DNA of 64,000 nt from Opitutaceae bacterium. Lineage in GTDB: Bacteria; Verrucomicrobiota; Verrucomicrobiia; Opitutales; Opitutaceae. A model generated the notes under the pieces. It saw nothing but the letters and a program-made list of their open reading frames with translations, was not told the origin of the DNA and made no database searches. The stretch covers positions 27,100-91,099 of the forward strand of contig JAHFTC010000004.1 of assembly GCA_023269585.1 (NCBI GenBank), given 5' to 3'. Numbering within the stretch: the stretch's first letter is position 1; each line of letters starts with the position of its first letter. Positions 8,656 through 18,687 of the stretch are shown here, piece after piece. A program made the position numbers and the translations under genes.

Positions 8656-11541
8656 CTACTGCACCGCGGGTTCGGCGGGTTGCGCTTGGGCCGGCGGCGT
8701 CGCGGGCATGGGGACCGGCAGGACGATGTAGCTCACCAGCCGCTCCGGCCGCAGGTATTCGGTGGCGAGGGCGTTGATCTCCTCGCGGGTGATGGCGGTG
8801 ATGTCGGCGGTGCGGTTGCGGGCCCACTCGAACCGTTGGGGCAGTTCGCGACAGCCGCCGAGCACGTTGGCCAGCCAGTACGAGTTGGTGCGGGCGCTCT
8901 CGAGGATGCCGGTGAGGATGGGCTGCTTCATCCGCACAAGTTCGTCGTCGGTGATGCCGCTGGTGCGGAGCGACTCGCCAATCTCGCGCACGGTGTCGCG
9001 AATCGCTGCGGCCTGCGCGGGATCGACGCCGACCTGGACGGACAGGATGCCGTAGCCCGGGAAGGTGAGGCTGCCGTCGTTGCTGGCATTGGGGCTGTAG
9101 GCGCCGCCGAGGCCCTCGCGGATCTTTACCCGCAGGCGATCCTCGATCGTGGAGGCGAGGAGGTTGAGCCGGCGGTTGCGGCGCACGTCGAACGCGTCAT
9201 TGCTCGGCCAGAACACGAAGACGGTTCCGCGTGGGATCTCGGTCTGGACCGTGCGCTCGGCCGCGAACCCGGCGGCCGGGTAGGCAACCTGGCGCTCGCT
9301 CCCGTAGGCCGGTTTGGCGCTGCGGGGCGGCAGGGTGCCGAAGGTCTGGGCCGCGAGGGCGATCGTCGCCTCGAGGTCGATGTCGCCCACGATGCTCAGT
9401 TCCAACGGGCCCTTCGGGAGCTCCGGTTCGAGCCAGGCGCGGACGTCGGCCATGGAGTAACCGGCGAGTGTATCCATCGGCGGGAGGCCGAAGCGGGGGT
9501 CGTCGGAGGCGAGCTTCCGATTGATCTCGAGCGGGTAGACGCCCTCGGGGGTGTGTTGGAGCTGGTTGTAGTATTGCGCCATGCCGCGGCGGAGGAGGCG
9601 CTCGCCTTCGGGCCGGTATCCAGGATCGGCGATGGTGGCGGCGAGGAGCTGGAACTGGAGTTCGAGATCTTTTGGGGTGGTCTGGCCGGTGACGAAGAAG
9701 GCGTCATTTTCGACGAAGAAGCCGGCGCTCACGGAGCGCCCGGCGAGGATGCGGCGAAGCTCGTCGGCGCTGTGTTTGCCCAGCCCCATCAGGCCGGCGG
9801 CACTACGGGCGAAGACATCGAGCCCGGGTTTGGTCGCGGGCAGCGTGAGCACGCCGCCGCCGAAACGGGCGGAGACGAGGATTGTGGCGGCTTGGAAGTC
9901 AGTCTTCTTGAGGTTGAGCTTCACGCCGTTGGCGAAGTCGACCTGCACGATGCCCAGGTCGGAAATCTCGTGGCGGGCGACGATCGTGCCGGCGGGGCCG
10001 AAGTCGGCGTAACCCCACGTCTGGTCCGCAATCGCGGCCGGGGCGGCGACGGTCGCCGTGCGGCTCTCGGCGAACGCGCCCTCGACGGTGGCTGCGTCGA
10101 GCTCGGCGGGCAGGTTTCCGGAGGCAAAGATCAGTCGACCGGGGGCGGCCCACGCCTCCCGCAACGCCGCGAGGCAGTCGGCGACGGTCACGCGGGCGAG
10201 CGCGGGCTGGTACAGGTCGCGGACGGCGACGGGGTGGGAGAAAACGTTGTGTCCATGGATGGTGGAGATCAGGCCCGCGGCGAGGCCGGACGAGCGGCGG
10301 GTGGGGGCCTGTTTTACGGCGTCGTCGAGGGCGTTGGCCATGTTGGCGGTGGCCTCGCGGAGTTCGGCGGGCTGGAAACCGTGTTCGAGGGCGCGGCGCA
10401 GCTCCTGCTCGGCCACGGCGAGAGCGGGGCGCCACTGCTCGGGCTTGGTCGTGGCGACGTCCAGCGAGCTGTTGGACACGAAGTCGAGCATCTCGCTGGT
10501 GTGGGCGCTGGCGCTGGTGAAGGGCGCGCCCTCCTGTTTGGCGAGCTCCTCGAAACGCCGGTTGAGCATCGTGTACGCGAGCTGGCGCGGGAGGTACTTG
10601 AGGCGGCTGGCGGCGGTGTCGGGTTCGTAGGCGTAGGGTGCCACGGTCTGGATACTGACGCTGATGCGTGGCAGTTCGGGGTCGCGGTGCACCTGCGCGC
10701 GCACGCCCTCGGGCATCACGACCGAGCCGAGCTCGGGTTCGGGACGGGCCGGGGCGCGGGGTTGCATGTCGGCGAAGGCCGCGGCGATGAGCGGCGCGAC
10801 AGCGGCGGGCTCGACCTGACCGACGACCACCAGGGCCATGCGTTCCGGCCGGTACCAAGTGTCGTAGTAGTCGACGAATTCGTCGCGGGGCGCGGAGCGG
10901 ATGACCTCCTCGGTGCCGATCGGGAAGCGCCGCGGCAGCAACGTCTGCGGGAGGGCGAAGCCGAACTCGGCCAGCATGGCGCGGAAGTCGGCGGAGTCGC
11001 GTTCGCGTTTCTCGGCGAGAATGACACCGCGCTCCTGCTCGATTTCCTCGGGGAGAAAGAGCACGCCGTCGGCATAATCACGCAGGGCCTTGAAGGCCTC
11101 GCGCAGGGAGTCGGCGTCGTTCTTCGGCAGTTCCACCTGGTACTGGGTGCGGTCGAATCCGGTGGAGGCGTTGGTGTCGGGGCCGAAGGCCATGCCGAGG
11201 CGCTGGAAGTACTCGACGAGCTGGCCGGGCGGGAAGTTGCGGGTGCCGTTGAACCCCATGTGCTCGATGAAATGGGCGAGGCCGCGCTGGGCGTCGGTCT
11301 CCATGAGTGCGCCGGTGGCGACGAGCAGGCGCACGCTGACGCGGTCGCGGGGCTCGGCGTTGGGCAGGATCGCATAGCGCAGGCCGTTGTCGAGGCGGCC
11401 CCAGGTGATCGCGGGGTCGACGGGGACGTCGCTGGTGGTGTGCGGCCACTCGGTGGTCGGGGCGCGCAGCGGGACGGCGGAGAGGGACGCCGCGACGAGC
11501 AGCAGGCCGAGCGTGAGGAGCGGCAGGGTGCGGAGCTTCAT
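8656..11541 (-). CDS. M16 family zinc peptidase (two-lobe, secreted)
   Basis: 961 residues from the ATG at 11541, which opens a signal peptide (MKLRTLPLLTLGLLLVAASLSA). The track start at 11895 overlaps waaA and is a shadow extension. The inverted zinc motif HFIEH sits at residues 90-94, followed about 75 residues later by the acidic helix EEIEQERGVILAEK that supplies the third ligand. A second, catalytically empty M16 lobe follows, as in pitrilysin/PqqL-type single-chain enzymes. It probably degrades peptides in the periplasm. It is convergent with the sigma54 regulator and divergent from waaA. Confidence 0.95.
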   Translation of the reverse strand: MKLRTLPLLTLGLLLVAASLSAVPLRAPTTEWPHTTSDVPVDPAITWGRLDNGLRYAILPNAEPRDRVSVRLLVATGALMETDAQRGLAHFIEHMGFNGTRNFPPGQLVEYFQRLGMAFGPDTNASTGFDRTQYQVELPKNDADSLREAFKALRDYADGVLFLPEEIEQERGVILAEKRERDSADFRAMLAEFGFALPQTLLPRRFPIGTEEVIRSAPRDEFVDYYDTWYRPERMALVVVGQVEPAAVAPLIAAAFADMQPRAPARPEPELGSVVMPEGVRAQVHRDPELPRISVSIQTVAPYAYEPDTAASRLKYLPRQLAYTMLNRRFEELAKQEGAPFTSASAHTSEMLDFVSNSSLDVATTKPEQWRPALAVAEQELRRALEHGFQPAELREATANMANALDDAVKQAPTRRSSGLAAGLISTIHGHNVFSHPVAVRDLYQPALARVTVADCLAALREAWAAPGRLIFASGNLPAELDAATVEGAFAESRTATVAAPAAIADQTWGYADFGPAGTIVARHEISDLGIVQVDFANGVKLNLKKTDFQAATILVSARFGGGVLTLPATKPGLDVFARSAAGLMGLGKHSADELRRILAGRSVSAGFFVENDAFFVTGQTTPKDLELQFQLLAATIADPGYRPEGERLLRRGMAQYYNQLQHTPEGVYPLEINRKLASDDPRFGLPPMDTLAGYSMADVRAWLEPELPKGPLELSIVGDIDLEATIALAAQTFGTLPPRSAKPAYGSERQVAYPAAGFAAERTVQTEIPRGTVFVFWPSNDAFDVRRNRRLNLLASTIEDRLRVKIREGLGGAYSPNASNDGSLTFPGYGILSVQVGVDPAQAAAIRDTVREIGESLRTSGITDDELVRMKQPILTGILESARTNSYWLANVLGGCRELPQRFEWARNRTADITAITREEINALATEYLRPERLVSYIVLPVPMPATPPAQAQPAEPAVQ

Positions 11542-11690
11542 GCGAGAGGGAGTGAGATGCACTTGTGGCGCGGGGACAAGCCGCCGGTGGCGAACGGTCG
11601 GGCGGGGGGTGGGGCGGGCGCGGCGGCGGATGAAACCTGAGCTTGAGCCCGTGCGCGGGGACGGCGATTTTCGCGGCACCGCCTTCCCGC

Positions 11691-12971
11691 ATGCTCTGGT
11701 TCTACCGCCTGTTCTTCCTGCCCGTGATCCTGCTCGCGGCGCCGTTCTATCTGCGCCGCATGTGGAAACGCGGCGGCTATCGCGCGGGCTTTGGGCAGCG
11801 GTTCGGCGCTGTCCCGCCGCTGCCGGCGAAGCGTCGCGGCGTGACCAGAGTCTGGTTGCAGGCCGTGAGCGTGGGCGAGGTGCTGGCGATGGCACCGCTG
11901 CTCAAGCGTCTCGTGGCGGATGGCCGGGCCGAAGTGTACCTCACGACGACGACGAGCACCGGCTACGCCCTGGCGCGGGAGAAGTTCGCGGGCTTGGCGG
12001 TGGGCGTGGGCTATTTCCCGCTCGATTGGTGGCTGTTCAGCCGGCGCACCTGGCGGTGGGTGCAGCCCGATCTGGTGCTGTTGGCCGAGAGCGAACTCTG
12101 GCCCGAGCACCTCGCGCAGGCGGCGAGGCGCAAGGTCCCGGTGGTGCTCGTCAATGCGCGGCTGTCGGATCGCAGCTTCCGGCGGCTGTCCGCGGTGCGC
12201 ACTTGGGCCGGCCGGTTGTATCGGAAGATCGAGTGCGTCTTGCCCTCGTCGGAGCAGGATGCGGAGCGCTTCCGCGCGCTCGGCGTGCCGGCGGAGCGGC
12301 TGGTCACGACCGGCAATCTGAAGTTCGATGTGGCGATCCAGCCGCTCGACACGTGGGAGCGCGCGATGCTGCGCCGCGAACTCGGTTTCGCCGACACTCA
12401 GCTGGTGATCCTCGGCTCCTCGACCTGGCCCGGCGAGGAACTGGCGATGTTGCGCCTGCTCGAACGCGCCCGGCGCGACGGCATTGTCTGCCAGCTGCTG
12501 CTGGTGCCGCGGCACGCGGAGCGTCGCGCGGAGATCGAGACGCTGCTCGGCACGCGGCCGCTCAACTGGCACCGGCGGTCGCGCGGGCAGGCGCTCGGGC
12601 AGGTCGACGTGTGCGTGGCCGACACCACCGGGGAGCTCCAGAAGCTCACCCAGGTGGCCGATGTCGTGTTTGTGGGCAAGAGCCTGCCGCCGAACGAGGG
12701 CGGGCAGACGCCGATCGAAGCCGCGTTGCTGGAGAAGCCGCTGCTGTTCGGTCCGGCGATGAGCAATTTCCGCGCGGCGGCCGCCTCGCTCACCGCGTGC
12801 GGCGCGGCGTTGTGCGTGAGCGACGAAGTCGAACTCGTCGACCAGGGGCTGGCGCTGCTGCGGGACGCGAAGCGTCGCGAACAGATGGCGACAGCGGCGA
12901 GTGCGTGGCACAAGGCCAACCAGGGCGCGATGGAGCGCACCCTGCGCGAGATCGAACGCTTCCGGCGCTGA
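11691..12971 (+). CDS. waaA: 3-deoxy-D-manno-octulosonic acid (Kdo) transferase
   Basis: 426 residues from the ATG at 11691, placing an N-terminal membrane anchor (MLWFYRLFFLPVILLAAPFYL) at the very start, as in WaaA/KdtA. The enzyme transfers Kdo from CMP-Kdo to lipid A precursor on the inner membrane face. Family segments include QAVSVGEVLA, LTTTTSTGYALA, ESELWPE, LGSSTWPGEE and the C-terminal donor site NEGGQTPIEAALLEKPLLFGP. The gene indicates an LPS-bearing, didermal cell. It stands alone, with the M16 gene divergent and a PEP-CTERM-like gene convergent. Confidence 0.97.
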   Translation: MLWFYRLFFLPVILLAAPFYLRRMWKRGGYRAGFGQRFGAVPPLPAKRRGVTRVWLQAVSVGEVLAMAPLLKRLVADGRAEVYLTTTTSTGYALAREKFAGLAVGVGYFPLDWWLFSRRTWRWVQPDLVLLAESELWPEHLAQAARRKVPVVLVNARLSDRSFRRLSAVRTWAGRLYRKIECVLPSSEQDAERFRALGVPAERLVTTGNLKFDVAIQPLDTWERAMLRRELGFADTQLVILGSSTWPGEELAMLRLLERARRDGIVCQLLLVPRHAERRAEIETLLGTRPLNWHRRSRGQALGQVDVCVADTTGELQKLTQVADVVFVGKSLPPNEGGQTPIEAALLEKPLLFGPAMSNFRAAAASLTACGAALCVSDEVELVDQGLALLRDAKRREQMATAASAWHKANQGAMERTLREIERFRR

Positions 12972-13055
12972 GGAGCAGCGGTGGGCGGGCGCGAGGCAGG
13001 CCCTGTGCCGGTGGCGGAGGTCGAGGCGAAGCCGGTTCGGCTGCGCGCGGCGACG

Positions 13056-13084
13056 AAAAAGCCGCCGAGACGAATCCCGGCGGC
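13056..13084 (-). terminator. rho-independent terminator of the PEP-CTERM-like gene
   Basis: On the minus strand the stem GCCGCCG (13084-13078) pairs with CGGCGGC (13067-13061) around a 10-nt loop and is followed by TTTTT (13060-13056). It lies 25 bases beyond the stop codon. Confidence 0.85.
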
Positions 13085-13108
13085 CGGAGCGATCGGGGAA
13101 GGGGGCGT

Positions 13109-13876
13109 TCAGTTCCGGCGACGGAACTTCAGCGCGACGAGCACCAGCAGGGCCGCACCGGCCACAGCGCCGGTCGTGCCCGCCTCGGGGACTGCGCCGC
13201 CGGTGGAAGCGAGCACCCGGTAGGCGGCGTCGTAGGCCCCGGGGCTCGTGATGGTGGCACCGAACCCGGCAGAGGGATTGATCATCATGGCATTCACACC
13301 ACCCGGAAGGCCCCATGGCGCGGAGTTCACGAGCGCAACGCCGACCTGGCCGCCGGGCGAGTAGTCGAGCAAGGAGCTGACCCCGAGGAAATACGTGCCG
13401 GATCCGCCCACGGCGATGTTGACGGGGAGCGAGACCAGCCCCTGGAGCGACTGGCCCGCGAACGGCGTGGTCAAGGTCGTGTCGCCAGCGGAGACATACA
13501 CGCTGGCGACGTCGCCGGTGAGGTTCGCCTGGCCGGCGGCGAGCGAGCTGTAGAGATTCACCTGGTAACCTCGGATGTTGCCGAAGGATGAGAAACCGTT
13601 CCATCCCAGCAGCACCGCATCGATGCGGGTGATGGAAACCGCGCTGCTGACGCTGAAGTCGTCCACCACAGCGGAGTTGTAGGCCGAATTCGCCGGTTCG
13701 AAGATCTGCGACGCGTAGGCATTGGTGCCGAGGAAGGCGGTGCCGTCGCCGATCTGATCCATCAGGACGAGTTGAGCGTGGGCAGAGGCCGCGAGGCCGA
13801 GGGACAGGCCCGTGATTTGCAGGAGGCGTGACAACGAGGAACCCGTGGTTCCGCGGAGGATTGGGGCGGTTTTCAT
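13109..13876 (-). CDS. PEP-CTERM-like sorted extracellular protein
   Basis: 255 residues. An N-terminal export signal ends near SAHAQ. The body is rich in Ser/Gly/Ala with short beta strands, typical of secreted surface proteins in this group. The end is a sorting signal of the PEP-CTERM/VPDSG-CTERM kind: VPEAGTT, then a hydrophobic helix (GAVAGAALLVLVAL), then the basic tail KFRRRN. Such proteins are recognised by an exosortase, which is not in this window. The body has repeated features (DDFSVSSAVSI, GGSGTYFLGVSS) seen in choice-of-anchor-type proteins. Its specific role is unknown. Confidence 0.85.
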   Translation of the reverse strand: MKTAPILRGTTGSSLSRLLQITGLSLGLAASAHAQLVLMDQIGDGTAFLGTNAYASQIFEPANSAYNSAVVDDFSVSSAVSITRIDAVLLGWNGFSSFGNIRGYQVNLYSSLAAGQANLTGDVASVYVSAGDTTLTTPFAGQSLQGLVSLPVNIAVGGSGTYFLGVSSLLDYSPGGQVGVALVNSAPWGLPGGVNAMMINPSAGFGATITSPGAYDAAYRVLASTGGAVPEAGTTGAVAGAALLVLVALKFRRRN

Positions 13877-14147
13877 AGGAGAGGTGAGGCCCGCGGCGAA
13901 CGAGAGGGGAGTCGTTCACCGCTGGCCGCAGCTTGTGTTGGGGTTGCAGGTCTTTTCTCGGAGCAACGCAGTCGGCCGGCAACCGCGATATCTCCTGCGG
14001 GCGTCCTGGGTTTGTACTCGGCGTTGAGCTGGTTGCCCGCGGTGTTGCATCCCGGCTGCGCCGGGAATGAAGCGCTCGCCCTTGCGTCGGCTGGCGTCGG
14101 GACTTCAGTGCGGCCCCCGCTCGCGAACCAGCACTCCACTGCCGCCC

Positions 14148-16331
14148 ATGGACTCTCTCCCCGGTGAAACTCCTCCCGCCCATCCTGCCAATCACTTGGA
14201 GGGGCAGCAGTCGCCGTATCTGCTCCAGCACCTGCACAACCCGGTGGACTGGTACCCGTGGGGCGACGAGGCGTTCGCGAAGGCGCGGGCCGAGAACAAG
14301 CTCCTCTTCCTCTCGGTGGGCTACTCGACCTGCCATTGGTGTCACGTGATGGAGCGCGAGTGTTTCGAGGACGAGGAAGTCGCAGCGCTGCTCAACGCGG
14401 CCTTCGTCTGCGTGAAAGTCGACCGCGAGGAACGGCCCGAGGTCGATCGGCTCTACATGAGCTTTCTGCAAGCGAGCACGGGCGGCGGCGGCTGGCCGAT
14501 GTCGGTGTGGCTCACTCCGGAATTGAAACCGTTTTTTGCGGGCACGTATTTCCCGCCCGAGGACCGCTGGGGCCGGCCGGGCTTGAAGAGTGTGGCCGCG
14601 CGAATCGTCGCGGTGTGGGAGAGTGAACCGGAGCGCATCCGGGCGCATGCCGATCAGGTGCTAACCACCCTCGCGGAGACGGGGCCGGCCGCGGCGGCGG
14701 ACACGACCCTCCAGACCGGGACGTGGCGCGACGCCGCGGTGCGCGGGCTCGAGGGCGCCTACGACCGCGAGAACGGCGGCTTCGGCGGTGCGCCGAAATT
14801 CCCCAACGTGGGCTTCCTCGCGCTGTTGTTCGACTACCAGGCACAGGGGAACGATCCCGGACTGCGCCGCACGGCGCGCGAGATGGCGCTCGGCACGTTG
14901 CGCAAGATCGTCGACAGCTCGCTGCGCGACCACATCGGCGGCGGTTTCCATCGGTACGCCGTGGACCCCCATTGGCGGCTGCCGCACTTCGAGAAGATGC
15001 TCAACGACCAGGCGCTGCTCACCGAGGCCTGCGTCGAGGCGTGGCTCATCTCCGGCGAGCCGGTCTTCCGGAGGGCGGCGGAGGAGTGTCTAAACTACTT
15101 GGACACTCAGATGCGCGACTCGGGCGGGGCGTTCCGGTCCGCCGAGGATGCCGACAGCCCGGTTGGGTCGGCTGGCGGTCCCCGCCACGAGGGCGTGTTC
15201 TATGTGTGGACCGAGGAAGAAGTGCGCGCAGCGCTTGGCGGGAAGTCCGCAGCAGTCTTTGCCCACGCCTACGGCCTCCGGCCGGAGGGCAATCTCGACG
15301 GCGATCCGACCGGCGAGTTTGCGGGGCGGAACCTGCCTTACCGTGCGCACGCGGCGGTCGAGACGGCACGGGCGCTCGGCCTCGAGCTCGCGGAAGTGCA
15401 GGCGATCCTCGATGCCGCGCTCGTGCGTCTGCGCGAGGTCCGGGCGCAGCGGCCGCCGCCGGATTGCGACGACAAGATCCTCTGCGCGTGGAACGGGCTG
15501 GCGCTCTCGGCCTTCGCGCGGGCGGCGTTTCATTTCGGCGACCGACGGTGGTACGAGGTGGCGGTGCGCCAGGCGGAGTTTCTCCGGGCCAACCTCCACG
15601 ACGAGCAGACCGGCCGGCTGTTCCGGACGTGGCGCGGCGGACGGAAGGGACCGGAAGGATACGCGGAGGACTACAGCTGCCTGATCCGGGGGCTGCTCGA
15701 CCTTTTCGAGTGCTGTCAGGAAAGCCGCTGGCTCGAATGGGCCGAGGCGTTGCAGTCCAAGCAGGATGAGTTGTTCCGCGACGAGGCGGGCGGGTATTTC
15801 GCCAGCGTGGCCGGCGACCCGCACGTGCTGGTTCGGATGAAGAGCGCCCACGACGGGGCGGAGCCCGCGGCGAGCTCGGTCGCGGTGCAGAGCAAGGCGC
15901 GGCTTGCGGGGCTGCTGCACCGTAACGAGTGGCTGGCGTCGGCACGCGGCGATGCCTTGGCGTTTGCCGGCACGCTGCAGGAATCGCCGTTGGCGCTGCC
16001 GCAGATGCTCACGTCGCTTGCGTGGCTCGAGCGGGCACCGAGGCAGGTGATCATCGTCGGCCAGCCGGGCGAGCCGACGACCGAGACGCTGGTGGCGGAG
16101 TTGCGGCAGCGGCAACGGGCCTGCCTGAGTCTGATCGTGCTGCACGACGGCAACCGGGCGTTTTTCGAACGGCGCGACGCGTTCTTCAGGAACCTGCCTG
16201 CCCGGATCATCGGGCAGCCGAAGGCGTTCCTGTGCGAGAACTTCACCTGCCAACTGCCGGTGGGCAGCGTGCCCGAGTTCGCGGCGCTGTTGGATGCGTC
16301 ATCGGTTTTTGGTGGCGGTCGAGCGGGCTGA
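14148..16331 (+). CDS. YyaL/SSP411-type thioredoxin-domain protein (DUF255)
   Basis: 727 residues from the ATG at 14148. The track start at 14067 adds an arginine-rich stretch. It opens with [24 protein letters not shown], the hallmark of the spermatogenesis-associated protein 20 family. The thioredoxin-like domain contains C-H-W-C at residues 62-65. The rest is an alpha/alpha-toroid of the six-hairpin glycosidase type ([25 protein letters not shown]). The family is widespread and its biochemical role is still unclear; a redox or sugar-epimerase-like activity has been suggested from folds. Single gene, convergent with the next. Confidence 0.93.
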   Translation: MDSLPGETPPAHPANHLEGQQSPYLLQHLHNPVDWYPWGDEAFAKARAENKLLFLSVGYSTCHWCHVMERECFEDEEVAALLNAAFVCVKVDREERPEVDRLYMSFLQASTGGGGWPMSVWLTPELKPFFAGTYFPPEDRWGRPGLKSVAARIVAVWESEPERIRAHADQVLTTLAETGPAAAADTTLQTGTWRDAAVRGLEGAYDRENGGFGGAPKFPNVGFLALLFDYQAQGNDPGLRRTAREMALGTLRKIVDSSLRDHIGGGFHRYAVDPHWRLPHFEKMLNDQALLTEACVEAWLISGEPVFRRAAEECLNYLDTQMRDSGGAFRSAEDADSPVGSAGGPRHEGVFYVWTEEEVRAALGGKSAAVFAHAYGLRPEGNLDGDPTGEFAGRNLPYRAHAAVETARALGLELAEVQAILDAALVRLREVRAQRPPPDCDDKILCAWNGLALSAFARAAFHFGDRRWYEVAVRQAEFLRANLHDEQTGRLFRTWRGGRKGPEGYAEDYSCLIRGLLDLFECCQESRWLEWAEALQSKQDELFRDEAGGYFASVAGDPHVLVRMKSAHDGAEPAASSVAVQSKARLAGLLHRNEWLASARGDALAFAGTLQESPLALPQMLTSLAWLERAPRQVIIVGQPGEPTTETLVAELRQRQRACLSLIVLHDGNRAFFERRDAFFRNLPARIIGQPKAFLCENFTCQLPVGSVPEFAALLDASSVFGGGRAG

Positions 16332-16410
16332 TCGGCGACGCGACGGTCGGCCGCCGCACCGATGGCTTGCGAGTTGCCGGACGCCCCACCCAGGGCGGGC
16401 TCGGCGGGGC

Positions 16411-17592
16411 TTACGGCTTGGTCTTGGCGGGTTGGACGAACTTCGCCATCCAACGGCCGAGCTGGCCGGAGGCCTCAAGCTTGCGGCGGAGTTCCTCCAC
16501 GTCGACGGCTCTGGTTGTGGCGGAGGGCAGCGCGTCCTCGAGCGGCAGACCGGATTCGCGGGCGAGCCATTCGCCGAGCGCGCGGGGCAGGCTGGGATCG
16601 CGGATGACGTGGGCGATGTGCGTGGGCCGACGCTTGTTCGGCTGGGTGGCGGTGTCGTCGAGGAGGTCGAGGCTGTACCAGTCGTCGTTGTCGCTGTCGG
16701 AGGATGCGGCGAGGCGCAGACGGTTGCCCTCGCAGAGGGTGCGGACGTGGCCGCGGCAGCGCCAGTCGCGGCGCAGGCGGCCGCGGGCCCAGCGCCATTC
16801 ATAACGACCGAACAGCAGGCGCCACGCGCCCCAACCGAGAAGCGCAGCAAGTGCGGTGCAGACAACCGCCGCGATCGGCTGATGGGTACCGGCGCTCCAC
16901 AACGCCGTGAGCGCGAGTGCCGCGGCGGCGAGCGCGACGAGCAGGCCGTTGCGCCGGCGGCGCGCGGGCGACTGGACCAACACCGTGCCGCCCTCCGGGA
17001 CGGCGATCTGCTCCCAGCCCTGCGGCAACGAGGCGGCGGTGAGCGTCTGAAGGTTGAGCTCGCGGCGCAGTTCGGTCTCGAGCGCGTCGAGGTCGGCCGC
17101 GGGCAAGAAGGCGGTGAGCGGAATCGGACCGCGGAGGGTGTCGGCGATCAGGCTGGGATGGAGACTGCGGCTCCGCAGGCGGTGGATTCCGCGGATCTGG
17201 TCGCGCGGAATCTCCCGGGTGCGCCGTAGCGGCGCAGCGCGCTGTTCGACGCGCAGCAGGTCGCCGCGGACCATGATCCGGTCCTCGCCCCAGAGCGTGC
17301 GGAGGAACGTCCAGAGGGCCGTGATGCCGCCGTACGTCCAAAACGTGAGCCAGAGCAGGAGGAAGCCGCCGACGGGCAGGCGCGCGGCGTCGGAGATGTT
17401 GGGGAAATCCGGATGCGGGGGCGTGCCGGTGAGCCAGGTCCAACCCGCGCCCAGCAGAATGGCCAAAACGACCGTCTCGCCGACGGCCCAGCCGCAGAGC
17501 CAGAAACCGAGAAACGCGGCGGCGAAGAAGCGGCCGAAGCCGCTCGGACGGAGACGAACCTCCCAGCCGTCGAAGGTGCGTAGGGTTTGCAT
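16411..17592 (-). CDS. membrane protein of unknown function
   Basis: 393 residues from the ATG at 17592 (MQTLRTFDGWEVRLRPSGFGRFF); the track start at 17892 lies inside the methyltransferase gene. About four hydrophobic segments come in two pairs (around residues 22-95 and 245-285). Between and after them are soluble domains with basic patches (RRTREIPRDQIRGI, GRYEWRWARGRLRRDWRCRG), resembling PH-like bacterial membrane proteins. I do not recognise a named family. It lies 77 bases downstream of ubiE on the same strand and may be cotranscribed with it. Confidence 0.75.
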   Translation of the reverse strand: MQTLRTFDGWEVRLRPSGFGRFFAAAFLGFWLCGWAVGETVVLAILLGAGWTWLTGTPPHPDFPNISDAARLPVGGFLLLWLTFWTYGGITALWTFLRTLWGEDRIMVRGDLLRVEQRAAPLRRTREIPRDQIRGIHRLRSRSLHPSLIADTLRGPIPLTAFLPAADLDALETELRRELNLQTLTAASLPQGWEQIAVPEGGTVLVQSPARRRRNGLLVALAAAALALTALWSAGTHQPIAAVVCTALAALLGWGAWRLLFGRYEWRWARGRLRRDWRCRGHVRTLCEGNRLRLAASSDSDNDDWYSLDLLDDTATQPNKRRPTHIAHVIRDPSLPRALGEWLARESGLPLEDALPSATTRAVDVEELRRKLEASGQLGRWMAKFVQPAKTKP

Positions 17593-17669
17593 GGCGGTGT
17601 GCCGGTGACGGACGAGCGGATGCTGGGGGGCGCTCGCGCGGGAGGCGAGGCTGGAGCGGCGACGACGCG

Positions 17670-18365
17670 TTACTTCCGTGCCACGTGGAGGGCGACGATG
17701 CCGAAGGTCATCGGGCGCGCCTGCACGGCGGCGAAACCGGCGCGAAGAATCTCGGCCGACATCTCCGGGCGGGCGGGGAACTGCGCGATCGAGCCGCCGA
17801 GGTATTCGTAGGCGCCCTTGTCGCCCGTGAGGGCGGAGGCGAACCACGGCAGGATGCAGCGCAGGTAGAAATAGTAGAGCGGCGCGAACCAACGGTACGG
17901 CTGCGAGAACTCGAGGACGAAGAGCGAGCCGCCGGGCCGGAGCACGCGGCGCATTTCACCTAACGCCTTGTGGCGGTCAGCGACGTTGCGCAGGCCGAAG
18001 GAGATTGTGAGCACGTCGAACGCGGCGTCGGGCAGCGGCAAGGCCATGGCGTCGCCTTGGCGGAATTCGATCTTCGCGTAACGGGGCGAGCGCGCCTTTT
18101 TCGCCACCGCTTCGTCGAGCATGGGCTGGCAGAAATCCATGCCGGTGATCCGCACGGCCTCGGGCAAGCCGCGGGCGAGCGCGAAGGCGACATCGCCGCT
18201 CCCGGTGGCGAGATCGAGCACAGCCTGCGGCTGGCAACGCGCCACGGCGCGGCGTAGGCGCCAACGCCACCACACGTCGGTGCCGCCGCTCAGGAGGCGG
18301 TTGGCGAGATCGTAACGGCGGGCGATGCGGCCGAACATCGACTGGACTGCGGCGGGATCGGGCAC
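17670..18365 (-). CDS. ubiE/menG: demethylmenaquinone/ubiquinone-type C-methyltransferase
   Basis: 231 residues from a GTG at 18365. The 486-residue track ORF runs on into the repeat-rich gap, where its sequence is low-complexity (SAIRNPH-like), so I reject that extension. Family motifs are MFGRIARRYDLANRLLSGG at the start, SAM motif LDLATGSGDVA, GDAMALPLPDAAFD, ISFGLRNVADR and the FEFSQP-like LVLEFSQP segment. The enzyme methylates the quinone ring in the last steps of menaquinone (or ubiquinone) synthesis at the membrane. A heptamer array begins only 5 bases upstream of the GTG. Confidence 0.93.
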   Translation of the reverse strand: MPDPAAVQSMFGRIARRYDLANRLLSGGTDVWWRWRLRRAVARCQPQAVLDLATGSGDVAFALARGLPEAVRITGMDFCQPMLDEAVAKKARSPRYAKIEFRQGDAMALPLPDAAFDVLTISFGLRNVADRHKALGEMRRVLRPGGSLFVLEFSQPYRWFAPLYYFYLRCILPWFASALTGDKGAYEYLGGSIAQFPARPEMSAEILRAGFAAVQARPMTFGIVALHVARK

Positions 18366-18369
18366 GGGT

Positions 18370-18546
18370 GATTTTCGATTGTGGATTGCCGATTTGCGAT
18401 TGGGCGGACGGCGGGAAATTGCGGAATGCGGAATGCGGATAGCGGAATGCGGATTGCGGAGTGCGGAGTGGGCGGACGGTGGGAAACTGCGGAAGGGGGA
18501 TAGCGGAATGCGGATTGCGGATTGCGGAGTGCGGATTGGCGTGGGC
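18370..18546. repeat. heptamer arrays, three consecutive blocks
   Basis: Block 1 (18370-18410) is five heptamers GATTTTC, GATTGTG, GATTGCC, GATTTGC, GATTGGG followed by CGGACG. Its first 34 bases match the terminal repeats of the cassette at 25691-26156 at 32 of 34 positions. Blocks 2 (18417-18478) and 3 (18485-18546) each have eight heptamers of type GATTGCG or GAATGCG, ending in GAGTGGG or GATTGGC. Blocks 2 and 3 are offset by 68 bases and share the lead-in GGGAAAYTGCGGAA. In all reading frames the reverse strand encodes the cyclic heptapeptide NPQSAIR. Confidence 0.9.
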
Positions 18547-18578
18547 AGAGCAGACGCAAACCGTCGAGGGAAGGGCGA

Positions 18579-18687
18579 GCGCGGAATTGAGAGCGGTGAG
18601 GGACTGTGGCGTGAGGTTCCATCGCTGGAATCTTCAGCGGTGCTTCGCTGCGCGGAATTGAGAGCGGTGAGGAACTGTGGCGTGAGG
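18579..18687. repeat. 38-bp imperfect direct repeat
   Basis: The segment beginning GCGCGGAATTGAGAGCGG occurs at 18579-18616 and again at 18650-18687, with a single mismatch over 38 bases, 71 bases apart. No gene is associated. It lies just after the heptamer arrays. Confidence 0.85.

Noticed and set aside
8680-11640. 986-residue plus-strand ORF
   Set aside because: Antisense shadow of the M16 peptidase gene; no motifs.
18370-18546. CRISPR array
   Set aside because: Units are 7 bases with no spacers and no cas genes are present.
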